Assembly: GCA_041738715.1 (NCBI GenBank)
Contig: JBGSPI010000018.1
Coordinates: forward strand, 16,265 to 80,264
Origin: Chamaesiphon sp041738715
GTDB lineage: Bacteria; Cyanobacteriota; Cyanobacteriia; Cyanobacteriales; Chamaesiphonaceae
Length of the DNA stretch: 64,000 bases
Direction of reading: 5' to 3'
Shown: one piece after another, positions 34,387 to 44,237 of the stretch
Numbering within the stretch: the stretch's first letter is position 1
Layout of the letters: every line of letters starts with the position of its first letter
Program-made: the position numbers and the translations under genes
The notes under the pieces: generated by a model
Databases searched by the model: none
Told to the model about the DNA's origin: nothing
Seen by the model: only the letters and a program-made list of their open reading frames with translations

Positions 34387-36071
34387 GTACTAAATAATAC
34401 CTTATCATTGGCAACCGCCAGTAATTTAACAACTAGTGGGCCTAATGTGTAAGTATCCCGATCGACAACAGTTTTGATTTCGATCGGGTATTTTTGTTTT
34501 TTAACCTGTTCCAAAAAATGAACGTATGTGGTTAATTGTCCATCCCCAATTTGAGGTCGATCCGTCAAAATCCCACTCCGTCTGGCACGAAGTTGCGATC
34601 TGACTAGGAGGATATTTAGTTGTTGCCGAATTTGCTCTTCGCTCATTTGAGTCGGATCGAAGTTAATGCTAGTAATATATTGGTTTCGATCGAATAATTT
34701 TTGATTGGGAGTAGCATCAGCAAATACTTGAATATTTTGCTCACCGATCGCATAATTATCACTGGCGAAGATGCGAACTACATAATCGCGGCGACGATCA
34801 ATCTCCTGTTGAAGTCGATCTAATTGGCGGGAATCAAGTTCAATTATCTGCGGTTCAGAAAAATTTTCACCACCAATTTCATTAGGATTAGTCGCCTTCA
34901 GAGCTTGAAGATTAGCTCGTCTGATCAGATTATTCATCCCGGCACTAAATGCTTCTGGGCTATTGGCTTTGAGGATTGCCGCTGCTAAAACTTGGTTGCG
35001 TAGAATTGCAATATTACCTTGACGAATTTTGCGATACTCTTGCTCGATATTATTGACTTCTTTTTCTAGGGAAGCCAATCCTCGATCGTTTACTTTAAAC
35101 TGAGCTTCTAATTTTTTGAGTTGTTGATCCCGCTGTTTGAGTTGAGTCGTCCGAGTCTGAAATTCTCGTTCTAGTTGTTGATGTTGCTTGTCTTTTTCTT
35201 TTAACAAAGCGCGACGAACAGCTAATTCTCGATCGAGTTGTTTAATTTGAGTTTCTATCTTCAGCAAATCTGCTTGTCTAGTTTCGAGTTGAGCGGTGAT
35301 ATTAGTTAATTTAGTATTCCGTTCTTGCAATTCTCGCTCTAATTTACGGGCAGTATTGCGATCGGTTTGTAACCGTTGAGTTTGGCGGAGTAAATCTGGC
35401 TGCACCCCAGTCATATTCAGTTGCTGCTGGAGTTGGGAGACTTGACGCTCCATTTTCGCCCACTGCTGTTTGAGCGGGTTAACTTCGCTTTCTAGGTCAT
35501 TGACATATTGCTTGAGTTCGCTTACCTGATCGGCAATTACCTGCTGTTGCGCGCCAAAATCACGGCGTTTCCGCGAGATTTCCATCACCTCTCGCACTAG
35601 ATCGTTCCGCTGATTGGAGACAGTTTGTAGTTGTTGTTCAGTATTTTTGAAGTTTTGGGCAGCAATTGACTGCTTGAGTAATTCATCTTTGAGGGATTTA
35701 TCAATGCCTAATAAGAGATTTTTGGCTTCTGACTGGGCATTGCGGGCAATTTCTAGTTCCCGTTGCACTCGGTCTTTTTGCTCTAGGGCGCGATCGAGAT
35801 TGTCTTTGGTGTCAGAGAGTTTACGCTGAATTTTTTGGAGATCGAATACGCCGGTGCGGAGTTGTTCGCTCGCCCCAAAAATCAGTGTTAATACGGAAGC
35901 AGAGATCAGTGTGCCGGTAACGATCGTGACTAGGGTTGCAGTTTGACGTGGACGCAACTTGAATAGTGACAATCTCGCCTTGCCCACCCGCGTGCCAATC
36001 CGATCCCCGGATACAGCAATGATGCCGCCCAAAATTAACATTGCCCCTATTAGAATGTAACCGCTACTCAT
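34362..36071 (-). CDS. DUF3084 coiled-coil membrane protein
   Basis: From the ATG at 36071 the protein is 569 residues. Two transmembrane helices open it (GYILIGAMLILGGIIAVSGD and LVTIVTGTLISASVLTLIFG). A long coiled coil follows, rich in Gln, Glu, Leu and Arg (about residues 80-350), and the C-terminal third is a globular DUF3084 region (NIQVFADATPNQ, LRARRSGILTD). The ATG is preferred to the upstream one at 36107 because it puts the first helix at the N-terminus. Family function is unknown; membrane anchoring and a long rod suggest a structural or scaffold role. Confidence 0.85.
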   Translation of the reverse strand: MSSGYILIGAMLILGGIIAVSGDRIGTRVGKARLSLFKLRPRQTATLVTIVTGTLISASVLTLIFGASEQLRTGVFDLQKIQRKLSDTKDNLDRALEQKDRVQRELEIARNAQSEAKNLLLGIDKSLKDELLKQSIAAQNFKNTEQQLQTVSNQRNDLVREVMEISRKRRDFGAQQQVIADQVSELKQYVNDLESEVNPLKQQWAKMERQVSQLQQQLNMTGVQPDLLRQTQRLQTDRNTARKLERELQERNTKLTNITAQLETRQADLLKIETQIKQLDRELAVRRALLKEKDKQHQQLEREFQTRTTQLKQRDQQLKKLEAQFKVNDRGLASLEKEVNNIEQEYRKIRQGNIAILRNQVLAAAILKANSPEAFSAGMNNLIRRANLQALKATNPNEIGGENFSEPQIIELDSRQLDRLQQEIDRRRDYVVRIFASDNYAIGEQNIQVFADATPNQKLFDRNQYITSINFDPTQMSEEQIRQQLNILLVRSQLRARRSGILTDRPQIGDGQLTTYVHFLEQVKKQKYPIEIKTVVDRDTYTLGPLVVKLLAVANDKVLFSTYSNAAIN

Positions 36072-36358
36072 ATTTACAGGTGAATCGGATCTATACAAAC
36101 GCGGCACTAATCACTGTTGAGTTTCTGACAGCGGCTTGGTTTTGGATGATGGAAATTTTGGAAAAACTGACAACTTTTCGCCAATCGGGGGTGACGAATA
36201 TAGCCTAAATCAGACTTGCTTAAACCTCAGATATCAAATTGAGGCCTGATTTTAAAGCACAATCGATGATGAGAACCATTCTTCGATAATACCACAGGCA
36301 TTCTCGAAAGCAGGAATGGATATGCAGGCAACTGGCGGATTTACCGAACCACATCGGC

Positions 36359-36397
36359 AAAAAAAATTAGAGTGCGGCATTTGATGCCGCACTCTAA
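36359..36397 (-). terminator. Terminator of petF
   Basis: Perfect 14-bp stem TTAGAGTGCGGCAT/ATGCCGCACTCTAA (36367-36397), running into eight T on the minus strand. Confidence 0.92.
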
Positions 36398-36422
36398 TCA
36401 CCGTGAAGTTAAAGACAGACTC

Positions 36423-36722
36423 TTAGTAGAGTTGTTCTTCTTGGTGAGTCAGGATCGTACAATCGGATTTAGGATAAGCAACACAAGTGAGGACATAGCC
36501 TGCTTCGATTTGATCGTCATCCAAGAAAGATTGATCGGATTGATCGATTTCCCCAGAAGTGATTTTACCTGCACAAGTCGAACAAGCACCAGCGCGGCAA
36601 GAATATGGGAGGTCGATGCCTTGCTCTTCTGCTGCGTCTAAAATGTAGGTATCGTCAGCTACGTCGATAGTTGTATTTAGCCCTTCAGCTTCGTTGATTA
36701 AAGTAACTTTGTAAGTTGCCAT
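36423..36722 (-). CDS. petF: Plant-type [2Fe-2S] ferredoxin I
   Basis: The main photosynthetic ferredoxin, carrying electrons from photosystem I to FNR and other enzymes. The 99-residue protein has the cluster ligands Cys42, Cys47 and Cys50 in CRAGACSTC, and Cys80 in LTCVAYP. EEQL near the C-terminus is typical of PetF1 and contacts FNR. It has a strong terminator just downstream (36359-36397) and is a single-gene unit. A short inverted repeat (TAGCTAG/CTAGCTA, 36823-36841) lies about 100 bases upstream and may be a control site. Confidence 0.96.
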   Translation of the reverse strand: MATYKVTLINEAEGLNTTIDVADDTYILDAAEEQGIDLPYSCRAGACSTCAGKITSGEIDQSDQSFLDDDQIEAGYVLTCVAYPKSDCTILTHQEEQLY

Positions 36723-37147
36723 GTCAGATTGATTCCTCTCTATTTCGCTTAAATAATGCCGGGTATGAGCAAAGTGCCCATAGTCATGCGATCGACAGCA
36801 TAGATTTGTGAGCAGCCGCTACTAGCTAGATAAACTAGCTAATAGTAGTAGTTTTCATCTCTATTTGAATACTAAGGGAAAACACCGCGATCTGTTACGA
36901 TCGGACACTCCAAAGTTGAACGGTATTCGTAATCAAATTTCAGGAATTCATCTTAATTACTTATATCTCATTGAGAGAATCGGCGATGGGCAATGGAATA
37001 TATCTGGTAATTTTTAAGCTCTAGTGGCTAGCATCAGCGAGTAATCGGCACCGAACAGATGAGTTGGAAGTGTAGCTAAACAGTTATAATATTGCCCAGC
37101 ATTAAGTTTCGTTATTAATCCGATCGTCTAATCCTATCAAAAATCTC
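36723..37147. other. Divergent spacer between petF and bvdR
   Basis: A 425-base region that must hold both promoters. The only structure I see is the inverted repeat TAGCTAG-ATAAA-CTAGCTA at 36823-36841, in the petF leader. No gene found. Confidence 0.5.
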
Positions 37148-38149
37148 ATGCCTGAAATTATTGGTTATGGCAAAATTACGCTACCGATCGGTGTTGGCAT
37201 AGTAGGAACGGGATTTGCGGCGAAGATCCGGGCGCAGACAATCCAAGCAGAAGCGCGAACTCACTTATTGGCGATCTCTGGTCGCAACCCCAACCGGACG
37301 AAGGAATTTGCAGCAGATTTTAATGTCCCAGTGGTAGCAGATTGGCAAAAATTAGTAGAGATGGCCGAGATTGATTTAGTCATCGTCTCAACAATCAATT
37401 GCGATCATGGCAAAATTGTCCGTGCTGCTGTGGCTGCTGGTAAACATACGATCGTCGAATATCCTTTGTCTCTAGATCCCCAGGAAGCTGCTGAAATTAT
37501 TGCCCTAGCGGAGTCAAAGGGCGTATTACTCCACGTCGAACATATCGAACTCCTGGGCGGATTGCATCAGACAATGCGCCAATGGCTGGGTCATCTGGGA
37601 GCGGTTTATTATGCTCGCTACAGCACGATCGTCCCGCAACGACCTGTTCCCGAAAAATGGACTTACCATCGGTCTGAGTTCGGTTTTCCCCTCAGTGCGG
37701 CACTATCTCGACTCCATCGGTTTACCGATTTGTTTGGCTCGATCGAGAGTGTCAACTGTCACAATCAGTACTGGGGCGGCGTGGGTGACTACTATCGGAC
37801 TTGCCTCTGTACAGCACAGCTACGTTTCAAAAACACTACTGCAATCGGCGAAGTAGTGTATGGCAAAGGTGAAGGGTTATGGCAAGATTCCCGCAAGTTT
37901 GAAGTGCATGGGGAGCATGGAGCTTTGGTGTTTAATGGCGATGAAGGTGTACTAATTCAAGGAGATCAGACTATCACCTTAGATCTCGGTTCTCGACGCG
38001 GTTTATTTGCCAAGGATACTGAATTTGTGCTGGATTGTTTGTTGAATGGCAAACCAAACTACGTCACCCCAGCGGCGAGTTTGGCAACACTCCGCGCTGC
38101 TGATGCGGCGAGAATCTCTTCGGAAACCCGTCGTACAGTGATCGTCTAG
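37148..38149 (+). CDS. bvdR: Biliverdin reductase
   Basis: BvdR reduces biliverdin IX-alpha to bilirubin. The 333-residue protein has a Rossmann domain (GVGIVGTGFAAKIRAQ) and a C-terminal Gfo/Idh/MocA beta-sheet domain. LLHVEHIELLGGLHQTMRQWLG, YYARYSTIV, KWTYHRSEFGFPL and SRRGLFAKDTE closely follow the Synechocystis BvdR sequence as I recall it, which separates it from other Gfo/Idh/MocA oxidoreductases. It fits tetrapyrrole metabolism in a phycobilin-making cell. Divergent from petF. Confidence 0.88.
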   Translation: MPEIIGYGKITLPIGVGIVGTGFAAKIRAQTIQAEARTHLLAISGRNPNRTKEFAADFNVPVVADWQKLVEMAEIDLVIVSTINCDHGKIVRAAVAAGKHTIVEYPLSLDPQEAAEIIALAESKGVLLHVEHIELLGGLHQTMRQWLGHLGAVYYARYSTIVPQRPVPEKWTYHRSEFGFPLSAALSRLHRFTDLFGSIESVNCHNQYWGGVGDYYRTCLCTAQLRFKNTTAIGEVVYGKGEGLWQDSRKFEVHGEHGALVFNGDEGVLIQGDQTITLDLGSRRGLFAKDTEFVLDCLLNGKPNYVTPAASLATLRAADAARISSETRRTVIV

Positions 38150-38150
38150 A

Positions 38151-38181
38151 TGGGGACGGGGGGACGAGGGGACAAGGGGAC
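38151..38181. repeat. G-rich heptamer repeats
   Basis: Degenerate tandem copies of GGGGACG/GGGGACAA after bvdR, the reverse of the C-rich repeats before cheB. Confidence 0.5.
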
Positions 38182-38213
38182 TGTCAACTGCTTGCCCTGA
38201 GCTTGTCGAAAGG

Positions 38214-38648
38214 TTAACTGTCCCTTTCCTCTTCCTCCTTTTTCCTTTCCCCTAACCCCAACAACCAATTAGCCGCAGTTGCGCGTCTAGTTTGACGGGG
38301 ACCAAATTCACCGATTTTATAGCCCTTGAAACCAAGTTTTGTTTTCAGCAGTTGTTTATGTTCGGCGGGAATCGATCGAGTGAGTTTGACAGTAGCTGGA
38401 CGACTAGCGATAAAATCGGGTGGTGTGGGGTAAGTTTCTAACCACTCTGGCGCAACTTTACCGGTATCCCAAACCTGACTGACTGGATCAAATCGATAGC
38501 CTAAATGATGCCACAAGATCTGATTGACTTGCTGATCGGTAATGGTGTCGTTGAGGATCGCCCAAATTGTATCTAGATTGAGTCGGGGCACTTCTGACCA
38601 CTCTAAACTGGTGTAGTCGATCGCTTCTTCAGCACTATCAAACGGCAT
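38214..38648 (-). CDS. DUF1823 family protein
   Basis: A 144-residue cyanobacterial protein of DUF1823. LNLDTIWAILNDTITDQQVNQILWHHLGYRFDP, VAPEWLETYPTPPDFI, SRPATVKLTRSIP and GEFGPRQTRRATAANWLL match the family from end to end. No catalytic motif is known. The family is restricted to oxygenic phototrophs, and the gene here precedes no obvious partner; thf1 lies upstream on the same strand behind a probable terminator. Confidence 0.88.
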   Translation of the reverse strand: MPFDSAEEAIDYTSLEWSEVPRLNLDTIWAILNDTITDQQVNQILWHHLGYRFDPVSQVWDTGKVAPEWLETYPTPPDFIASRPATVKLTRSIPAEHKQLLKTKLGFKGYKIGEFGPRQTRRATAANWLLGLGERKKEEEERDS

Positions 38649-38685
38649 GAAATTACTAATTGTAAATTAACAAATAGAGAAAAGC

Positions 38686-38710
38686 GACGACTCAACGCAA
38701 TCGAGTCGTC
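38686..38710 (-). terminator. Probable terminator of thf1
   Basis: Stem GACGACTC (38686-38693) / GAGTCGTC (38703-38710); minus strand continues CGCTTTTC, a weak T run. Confidence 0.6.
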
Positions 38711-38750
38711 TTAGGCATTCCGGGAAAACTTCCTGGCAATTTGTCGATTG

Positions 38751-39461
38751 TTAAGATTCAGACGGAGCGGGGGTAGCCGGAGCCTCGGCTTTTTCCTGGG
38801 AGCGTTTTTCGCGTTTTTTGCGATCGGCTTCTACTACATCCGCCATGACTGCTTCCATCTGAACGAGCTTATCTAGATTACTTCGATAGGCTTCGAGATC
38901 CTTTTGCAATTTATCCGTCGGAATATGTAAAGCTTCTCCAAGTTTCGCTACGGCTGCTTCGCGCTGCTTTTCATCCTTCAGCAGATCTGGTGCGGCTTGT
39001 TCGATGATTGTAAATAAGCCAATCCCGAACAGACGGCTATATTTAAACTTCGGATTAGTAGAGATCCGACTGAGCGTATCAGCTAATTGCGCCCCGATCC
39101 CATCAGGAGTGGGTTGAGCTATCCAGTTGAGGATGTCTTGTCCTTGCATACCGCGGGCGAATTCTTCAACACCGGTAGCATCTTGGCGGAACTTGTCGGG
39201 GCTACCACCCATCGACTGGCACAAAGCGGTAAAAATCGATTGTTTATCTGTTTCGGGGCGATAACTTGCCATAAACCGATCGAAGCTACTGACTACACCC
39301 AGCGCGTAAATCGGATCGTAGGCAAAATCAACATTGGTAGAAAGTAAGTGCATTTCTACCATCAATTCTTCTACCACCCGCCGATAAATCGAATTAATCG
39401 GACGTGTATGTTGAGAGTAGAAATTGCGTTTGGTATCGGAGACAGTACTCAGGTTATTCAC
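38751..39461 (-). CDS. thf1: Thylakoid formation protein Thf1/Psb29
   Basis: A 236-residue protein needed for normal photosystem II assembly, turnover and FtsH function in cyanobacteria. TVSDTKRNFYSQHTRPINSIYRRVVEELMVEMHLL at the N-terminus and FDRFMASYRPE, GMQGQDILNW and KFKYSRLFGIGLF are the family signature. The C-terminus is a charged helix (RKKREKRSQEKAEA). Length matches the family. Confidence 0.94.
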   Translation of the reverse strand: MNNLSTVSDTKRNFYSQHTRPINSIYRRVVEELMVEMHLLSTNVDFAYDPIYALGVVSSFDRFMASYRPETDKQSIFTALCQSMGGSPDKFRQDATGVEEFARGMQGQDILNWIAQPTPDGIGAQLADTLSRISTNPKFKYSRLFGIGLFTIIEQAAPDLLKDEKQREAAVAKLGEALHIPTDKLQKDLEAYRSNLDKLVQMEAVMADVVEADRKKREKRSQEKAEAPATPAPSES

Positions 39462-39709
39462 CGGGCTATACAGGAGATTTAGTTATTAATCCTTAATTAT
39501 CGACGATCGACCCTACATTAAGCAAAGATCGCGATCCCCAAATCGAAAAATAATCGGCTGAAACTACTGTCTAATCAGAGTTCTCCGCAATTAATCGCAA
39601 CCAGACATCGATCGATTAGTAATTATTTGTGCCTTTATACGGATACGTTCTGGAAATTTACCAGGCATCTTGGTAGATAAGAGATAGTTTCTATTGGGGC
39701 AGAAGTGGT

Positions 39710-40423
39710 ATGGTTCAACACAACTTTAATCTAGCAGCATGGTTCGCGATCGGTGCAATGACCACAACGATTGTATTACCGCCACATCCAGTTGTTGCTG
39801 CTACTCTCCGTCCCAATATTGAATCAACGGTGGATGTGCCCCTATCAACTGCCACTCGTCAATATCAGCGAGGCTTAACCGCAGTGAGGGCAGGAAATTT
39901 GCTTCAAGCGATTAGTAATTTTGATCGGGCGATTGCCGCTAACCCAAAATACATTCAAGCTTATATCGAACGGGGTAATGCCAAAGATATCATTGGCGAT
40001 CGACCGGGTGCGATCGCTGACTATACTAGAGTAATTGCCATCGATCCGCAACATGCTGTTGCTTACTACAATCGCGGCACGATTTTGAGTAAAATCAACA
40101 ATAAACAAGCTGCCATTGCCGACTATACTGCGGCAATCTCGATTAATCCAAACTATGCTCAGGCTTATTTAAATCGCGGTAACGAACTCGACGATTTGGG
40201 AAATCTAGCTGCTGCCCTGACAGACTACGATCGCGCAATTCAACTCAGATCCAATTACGCGCTCGCATATCTCAATCGTGGCATCGCTTACGGACGTGCT
40301 GGAGATCGACCCAAAGCTATTGCCGATCTCCAACAAGCTGCTAGTTTATTCAAAGCACAGGGCGATATCAATAAATATAGTCGCACGCAAAGAATGATTC
40401 ACGATCTTCAGTCGGAGATCTAG
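39710..40423 (+). CDS. Secreted tetratricopeptide-repeat protein
   Basis: A 237-residue protein with an N-terminal hydrophobic segment (LAAWFAIGAMTTTIVLPPHPVVAA), probably a signal peptide, and about five TPR units starting near residue 50 (for example AISNFDRAIAANPKYIQAYIERGN, AIADYTRVIAIDP). TPRs bind partner proteins; the partner is unknown. It lies upstream of tatC on the same strand, 120 bases away. Confidence 0.8.
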   Translation: MVQHNFNLAAWFAIGAMTTTIVLPPHPVVAATLRPNIESTVDVPLSTATRQYQRGLTAVRAGNLLQAISNFDRAIAANPKYIQAYIERGNAKDIIGDRPGAIADYTRVIAIDPQHAVAYYNRGTILSKINNKQAAIADYTAAISINPNYAQAYLNRGNELDDLGNLAAALTDYDRAIQLRSNYALAYLNRGIAYGRAGDRPKAIADLQQAASLFKAQGDINKYSRTQRMIHDLQSEI

Positions 40424-40543
40424 GGAAAGGGGAATTGGCAATAGTCCCCCATTCACACCTCATCCACTGATCCGCTAACTAGCAACTTACGTTATTCCCG
40501 ATCCTCTATAATTAGAAGGAAGTTCAGACAAACATCTTCCTCG

Positions 40544-41350
40544 ATGACTCCAGAAGTAGACAGCGATCTTCAGCCCAATGCCGAACTAAGTACCGCTCTA
40601 TGGTCGCCAGAACCAGGGGTTGAAGATCTGAGCGAATTGGACGAACTCCCCAGTGAGGTGGAGATGTCCTTTTTCGATCATTTGGAAGAGTTGCGCCAGC
40701 GAATATTTTATTCGATTATTGGAGTTGCGGTGGGTGCTGTAGGCTGCTTTGTCTATGCCAAACAAATTGTCCAAATCTTAGAAGTTCCGGCTGCGGGGAT
40801 TAAGTTTCTCCAACTAGCTCCAGGCGAATATTTTTTCGTCTCGGTGAAAGTGGCTGGCTACTGTGGTTTATTGGTTGCTAGTCCCGTCGTATTGTATCAA
40901 ATCATCCAATTTGTCTTGCCAGGATTGACTAGGCGGGAACGGCGGTTGGTATTGCCAGTAGTGGCTGGTTCTTCGGTGTTATTTGTTGGCGGTATTGCCT
41001 TTGCCTATTATGTTTTGATTCCGGCTGCCCTCAATTTTCTCATTGGCTATGGTGCGGATGTCGTGGAGCAGGCTTGGTCGATTGATCGATATTTTGAGTT
41101 TGTGTTGATCTTATTATTTGCGACGGGGTTATTATTTGAATTGCCCGTGGTGCAGATTATTTTATCCCTATTGGGTATTCTCTCTTCCAAATTGATGTTA
41201 TCTGGTTGGCAGAGTGTGGTGGTAGGCTCAATGGTTGTAGGTGCGATCGTTACTCCCTCTACAGATCCACTCACCCAAAGTTTATTAGCTGGGGCAGTTT
41301 TGGCATTATATTTTGGTGGTGTCGGGATTGTGAAGTTGTTGGGTAAATAA
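40544..41350 (+). CDS. tatC: Sec-independent protein translocase TatC
   Basis: TatC recognises twin-arginine signal peptides and exports folded proteins across the thylakoid and plasma membranes. The 268-residue protein has an acidic N-terminal extension of about 40 residues before the family start MSFFDHLEELRQRIF, then six transmembrane helices. The conserved Glu in the periplasmic loop region and FELPVVQIILSLLG are present. The extension could be spurious if translation begins at the Met of MSFFDHL. Confidence 0.94.
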   Translation: MTPEVDSDLQPNAELSTALWSPEPGVEDLSELDELPSEVEMSFFDHLEELRQRIFYSIIGVAVGAVGCFVYAKQIVQILEVPAAGIKFLQLAPGEYFFVSVKVAGYCGLLVASPVVLYQIIQFVLPGLTRRERRLVLPVVAGSSVLFVGGIAFAYYVLIPAALNFLIGYGADVVEQAWSIDRYFEFVLILLFATGLLFELPVVQIILSLLGILSSKLMLSGWQSVVVGSMVVGAIVTPSTDPLTQSLLAGAVLALYFGGVGIVKLLGK

Positions 41351-41366
41351 TCGATCGAAAGTATAG

Positions 41367-42056
41367 TCAAAAGTGAGATTGTGCAAGTCGCTCTACGAAT
41401 TCCTCATAAGACACAGAAACTGCACCGTAGCGAGCAAAATTGTCATTCAGTTTACCGCAGTCGATTAGATGATATTTACCATTTTTTAACAGATCGACTA
41501 ATGTAGCTAGCGCGATCGCACCCGCATGATTTTCCCGATGGAACATACTCATAAGTCCAAAGTTACGATTCACGACTAGGCCCCAAACTCCACCGACTAA
41601 ACAATCGTTTTGATAAGTTTCAATCGTTTTTACGCATCCTTTTTGAAATAATTCCTGATAAACCTGAATCAGGGGTTCGTTAATCCAAGTTTTATCGCGT
41701 TGACAAGAACGAATGACTTCTTCAAAATTGGTATTGTAACGAATTTCAAAAGGCTGTTTTCGCAGAATTCCTTGCAATCGTTTGGGGATATTGGCTGTCT
41801 CTGGGGTAACGATCGCCCGCTCCGAGAATATTTCCCAGACCAACTGGTCTGGATTATCTTCGCCAAAAAGCACCATGCCCTGATAATAGTTACTAATTAC
41901 TCGTTCCGGTGAAACTGGTGCGAGTTCGCAGGCACTGCCGATCGCTATTTCAGGGCTAGGAAAGAATTTAAAGATGATTTTGAGAAATCTCTGCCCGATT
42001 CTGATGTTAATGTTTCTCCATTTCTGGGATATATACGACAATTTTTCATGAATCAT
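41367..42056 (-). CDS. aat: Leucyl/phenylalanyl-tRNA-protein transferase family (Aat)
   Basis: A 229-residue protein matching the Aat family: RLQGILRKQPFEIRYNTNFEEVIRSCQ, TWINEPLIQVYQELFQKGCVKTIETY, LVGGVWGL and SMFHRENHAGAIALATLV. Aat adds Leu or Phe to proteins with basic N-termini, marking them for ClpS/ClpAP. The sequence is divergent at some positions (SMFHRENHAGA where E. coli has ESMFSR.NASK), so specificity may differ. It converges with tatC; 16 bases separate the stops. Confidence 0.8.
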   Translation of the reverse strand: MIHEKLSYISQKWRNINIRIGQRFLKIIFKFFPSPEIAIGSACELAPVSPERVISNYYQGMVLFGEDNPDQLVWEIFSERAIVTPETANIPKRLQGILRKQPFEIRYNTNFEEVIRSCQRDKTWINEPLIQVYQELFQKGCVKTIETYQNDCLVGGVWGLVVNRNFGLMSMFHRENHAGAIALATLVDLLKNGKYHLIDCGKLNDNFARYGAVSVSYEEFVERLAQSHF

Positions 42057-42149
42057 TTTGTTCGATCAAATTCAAATTTATTACAATAATTGCGTTACTA
42101 TGTAATTCTGATGACTATCTATCCAAAATACATCATGTAAATAGCTAAA

Positions 42150-43223
42150 CTATTTTTCAGCTAAATGACTATTGCTTTCTGCTACAAGTTCTCGAACTAG
42201 ATCTAACTGCTGACTAACTGCACCACTTTTTAATAACTCCTCAGCCAACTTCATCCCTGCTGACATATCAGTTGCTGCGCCACAATGCCAGAGATAAAAT
42301 CCAGCATTCCACAGCACAGCATTGAACAGTTCTGACGGTTCACCCGCTAATACTGTGGCAAAATTAACCATCAGTTCGGGAGTCGGTAATAGAGGTGGAT
42401 TGACATTACTTAAACCATAGTCATAATGGTGCAGAAAAATCCGCTCTAACTCTTGCCCAGCTTGATGAACGCCGATAATTACGGCTCGATCGCGTGGTAA
42501 GTCAGTACTCCCCTCTAAACCTTTAACTGTGGTCACTTTTTGCGGACTTCCTCGCAGTGTCGCGGCAACTAGTGCCATTTGTTCCGTAGGCGGGTGAACA
42601 TAACCAAAGATCAGGTGAGCATCGCCAGCATAGGGACACCACATTAGCTCCAAAGTAGCGATCGGCGGACGTTTTCCAATTTGGTCGCGATAGGGAGTTA
42701 GTCCGGCGGCAAGAGGGAAATGAGTGGGCGTGTAAATGAAGCCTAAACCTGCTGTCGCAAAGATAGATTGAATTTGAGATAAGGATAGTTTTGTCCAGTC
42801 TATGCCCCATTCCTGCCAAATCTCGATCGCGGGAATACCATATTTAGTCGGCATTCGATCTCCGCCATGTAAAATTAGCGGAATCCCTGCTGCGGTGAGG
42901 ACGAGGGAGACTAATGATGCCACTGGTGTAGTCCGCGATCGACCATCATAGGGAATACCCAAGATTACCGGAGTGCGAGTGTGACTGGCAACAGGTTGTA
43001 ATTGGGGGCCTAATTTGGCATAAGCATCTAACATCCCCGCTAACTCTGCACCTGTCGGACGTTTAATTCGATGGGCGATCAGAAATGCACCAATTTGGGC
43101 AGGTGTGGCTGTTTGTTCCAGCATCATTTCCATAGCTGTCGCTGCTTCTGCACGAGTCAAACTTTTACCTGTGTGGGGACCACTGCCAATTTTTTGGACA
43201 AATTCTCGAAATCGATCGCTCAT
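42150..43223 (-). CDS. Anthranilate phosphoribosyltransferase-like protein (TrpD2 type)
   Basis: A 357-residue protein of the glycosyltransferase family 3 fold. The N-terminal helical domain (LTRAEAATAMEMMLEQTATPAQIGAFLIAHRIK) is as in TrpD. The PRPP-binding glycine-rich loop of true TrpD (GTGGD) is replaced by GIPYDGRSRTTPVASL, so it is the TrpD2/YbiB type, which binds nucleic acid in E. coli and does not make tryptophan. Function in cyanobacteria is unknown. Confidence 0.83.
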   Translation of the reverse strand: MSDRFREFVQKIGSGPHTGKSLTRAEAATAMEMMLEQTATPAQIGAFLIAHRIKRPTGAELAGMLDAYAKLGPQLQPVASHTRTPVILGIPYDGRSRTTPVASLVSLVLTAAGIPLILHGGDRMPTKYGIPAIEIWQEWGIDWTKLSLSQIQSIFATAGLGFIYTPTHFPLAAGLTPYRDQIGKRPPIATLELMWCPYAGDAHLIFGYVHPPTEQMALVAATLRGSPQKVTTVKGLEGSTDLPRDRAVIIGVHQAGQELERIFLHHYDYGLSNVNPPLLPTPELMVNFATVLAGEPSELFNAVLWNAGFYLWHCGAATDMSAGMKLAEELLKSGAVSQQLDLVRELVAESNSHLAEK

Positions 43224-43319
43224 TGGTTAGGGGATAGAGGTTAGGGAGTGGGCACTTTCGCTACGCGCAGTCAGCGGAATCGAACTGAGGAGTTGAGAGT
43301 TGGGAGTAGCGTCGCGGCT

Positions 43320-44237
43320 CTACCATCGACTCTCTGATGCTAATTTTGCGACTAGATCGCAGAAATATTCAATCGGGGGAATTTGGAGTCTGTCGCTGGT
43401 GGTGACGAGGACGACTTGGCGGGAGAGTTTAATTCCAGTTTGGGGAATGGGTTCGATCGATCGAACTGCCAGGGTGGGATCTTCTGCCATATCGATCAGT
43501 GCAGATTTAGGGAGCATTGCAATCAATTCGCCTTGTCTAACTACACCCCGAAAGGCATCGAGCGTATTCAATTCTAGCACTGCTTGGAGTTCGCTACCCT
43601 GGTTGCTAAATTGTTGTTGGACTAACCGCTGCATCCCGTACCCATCCTTAAATACCACCTGAGGATATTTCACCAATTCCGCCCATGGTATTTGGGGATA
43701 TTGGCTGAGAGGATGTTCGGCTGACAGGAGCATTTCGATCGGCTCCTCGTAGAGATTTTGGGCTACCAGCGCAGGACTAGCGGTAAATAGTGGATTATCC
43801 ATCACGATCGCGATATCGACTAACCCATCCTTAAGTACTTTCAATGCTCGATCGCTACCCAAGGCAGTTACCCTTAATTGTACATGGGGATACTGATGAC
43901 AAAATTTTTGGAAGATCGGTGGCAGAAAGTGGGCGCAAACGGAGTGAATGGCGGCAACACAGAGTTCTGGTTGTTTGCCAGTGAGGAGATCGCTGATTGA
44001 TTGATGTGCTTGTTGCCACTCCCGACAAATCCGCTGGGCATGGGGTAACAACCGTTCGCCACCAATTGTTAAAGTCGCTTGAGAGTGGCGATGGAATAGG
44101 GCAGTACCTAGATTTATTTCCAAGCCTTGGATTTGGCGGCTAATGGTCGATTGGGTACAACCACAGGTACGGGAAGCCTGTTGAAAACTGCCAGTTTCGG
44201 CGATCGCCAGAAAGGCTTGCAACTGTTCGATGCGCAT
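43320..44237 (-). CDS. LysR-family transcriptional regulator
   Basis: A 305-residue LysR regulator. The N-terminal helix-turn-helix is FLAIAETGSFQQASRTCGCTQSTISRQIQGLE; the rest is the two-lobed effector domain (CVAAIHSVCAHFLPPIFQKF, DIAIVMDNPL, PKSALIDMAED). Cys26 and Cys28 in the recognition helix region are unusual. No divergent target gene is beside it, so its regulon is unclear. Confidence 0.88.
   Translation of the reverse strand: MRIEQLQAFLAIAETGSFQQASRTCGCTQSTISRQIQGLEINLGTALFHRHSQATLTIGGERLLPHAQRICREWQQAHQSISDLLTGKQPELCVAAIHSVCAHFLPPIFQKFCHQYPHVQLRVTALGSDRALKVLKDGLVDIAIVMDNPLFTASPALVAQNLYEEPIEMLLSAEHPLSQYPQIPWAELVKYPQVVFKDGYGMQRLVQQQFSNQGSELQAVLELNTLDAFRGVVRQGELIAMLPKSALIDMAEDPTLAVRSIEPIPQTGIKLSRQVVLVTTSDRLQIPPIEYFCDLVAKLASESRW

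Noticed and set aside
42150..43223. Genuine anthranilate phosphoribosyltransferase (trpD)
   Set aside because: The glycine-rich PRPP loop is replaced by GIPYDGRSR, so it is the TrpD2 type.
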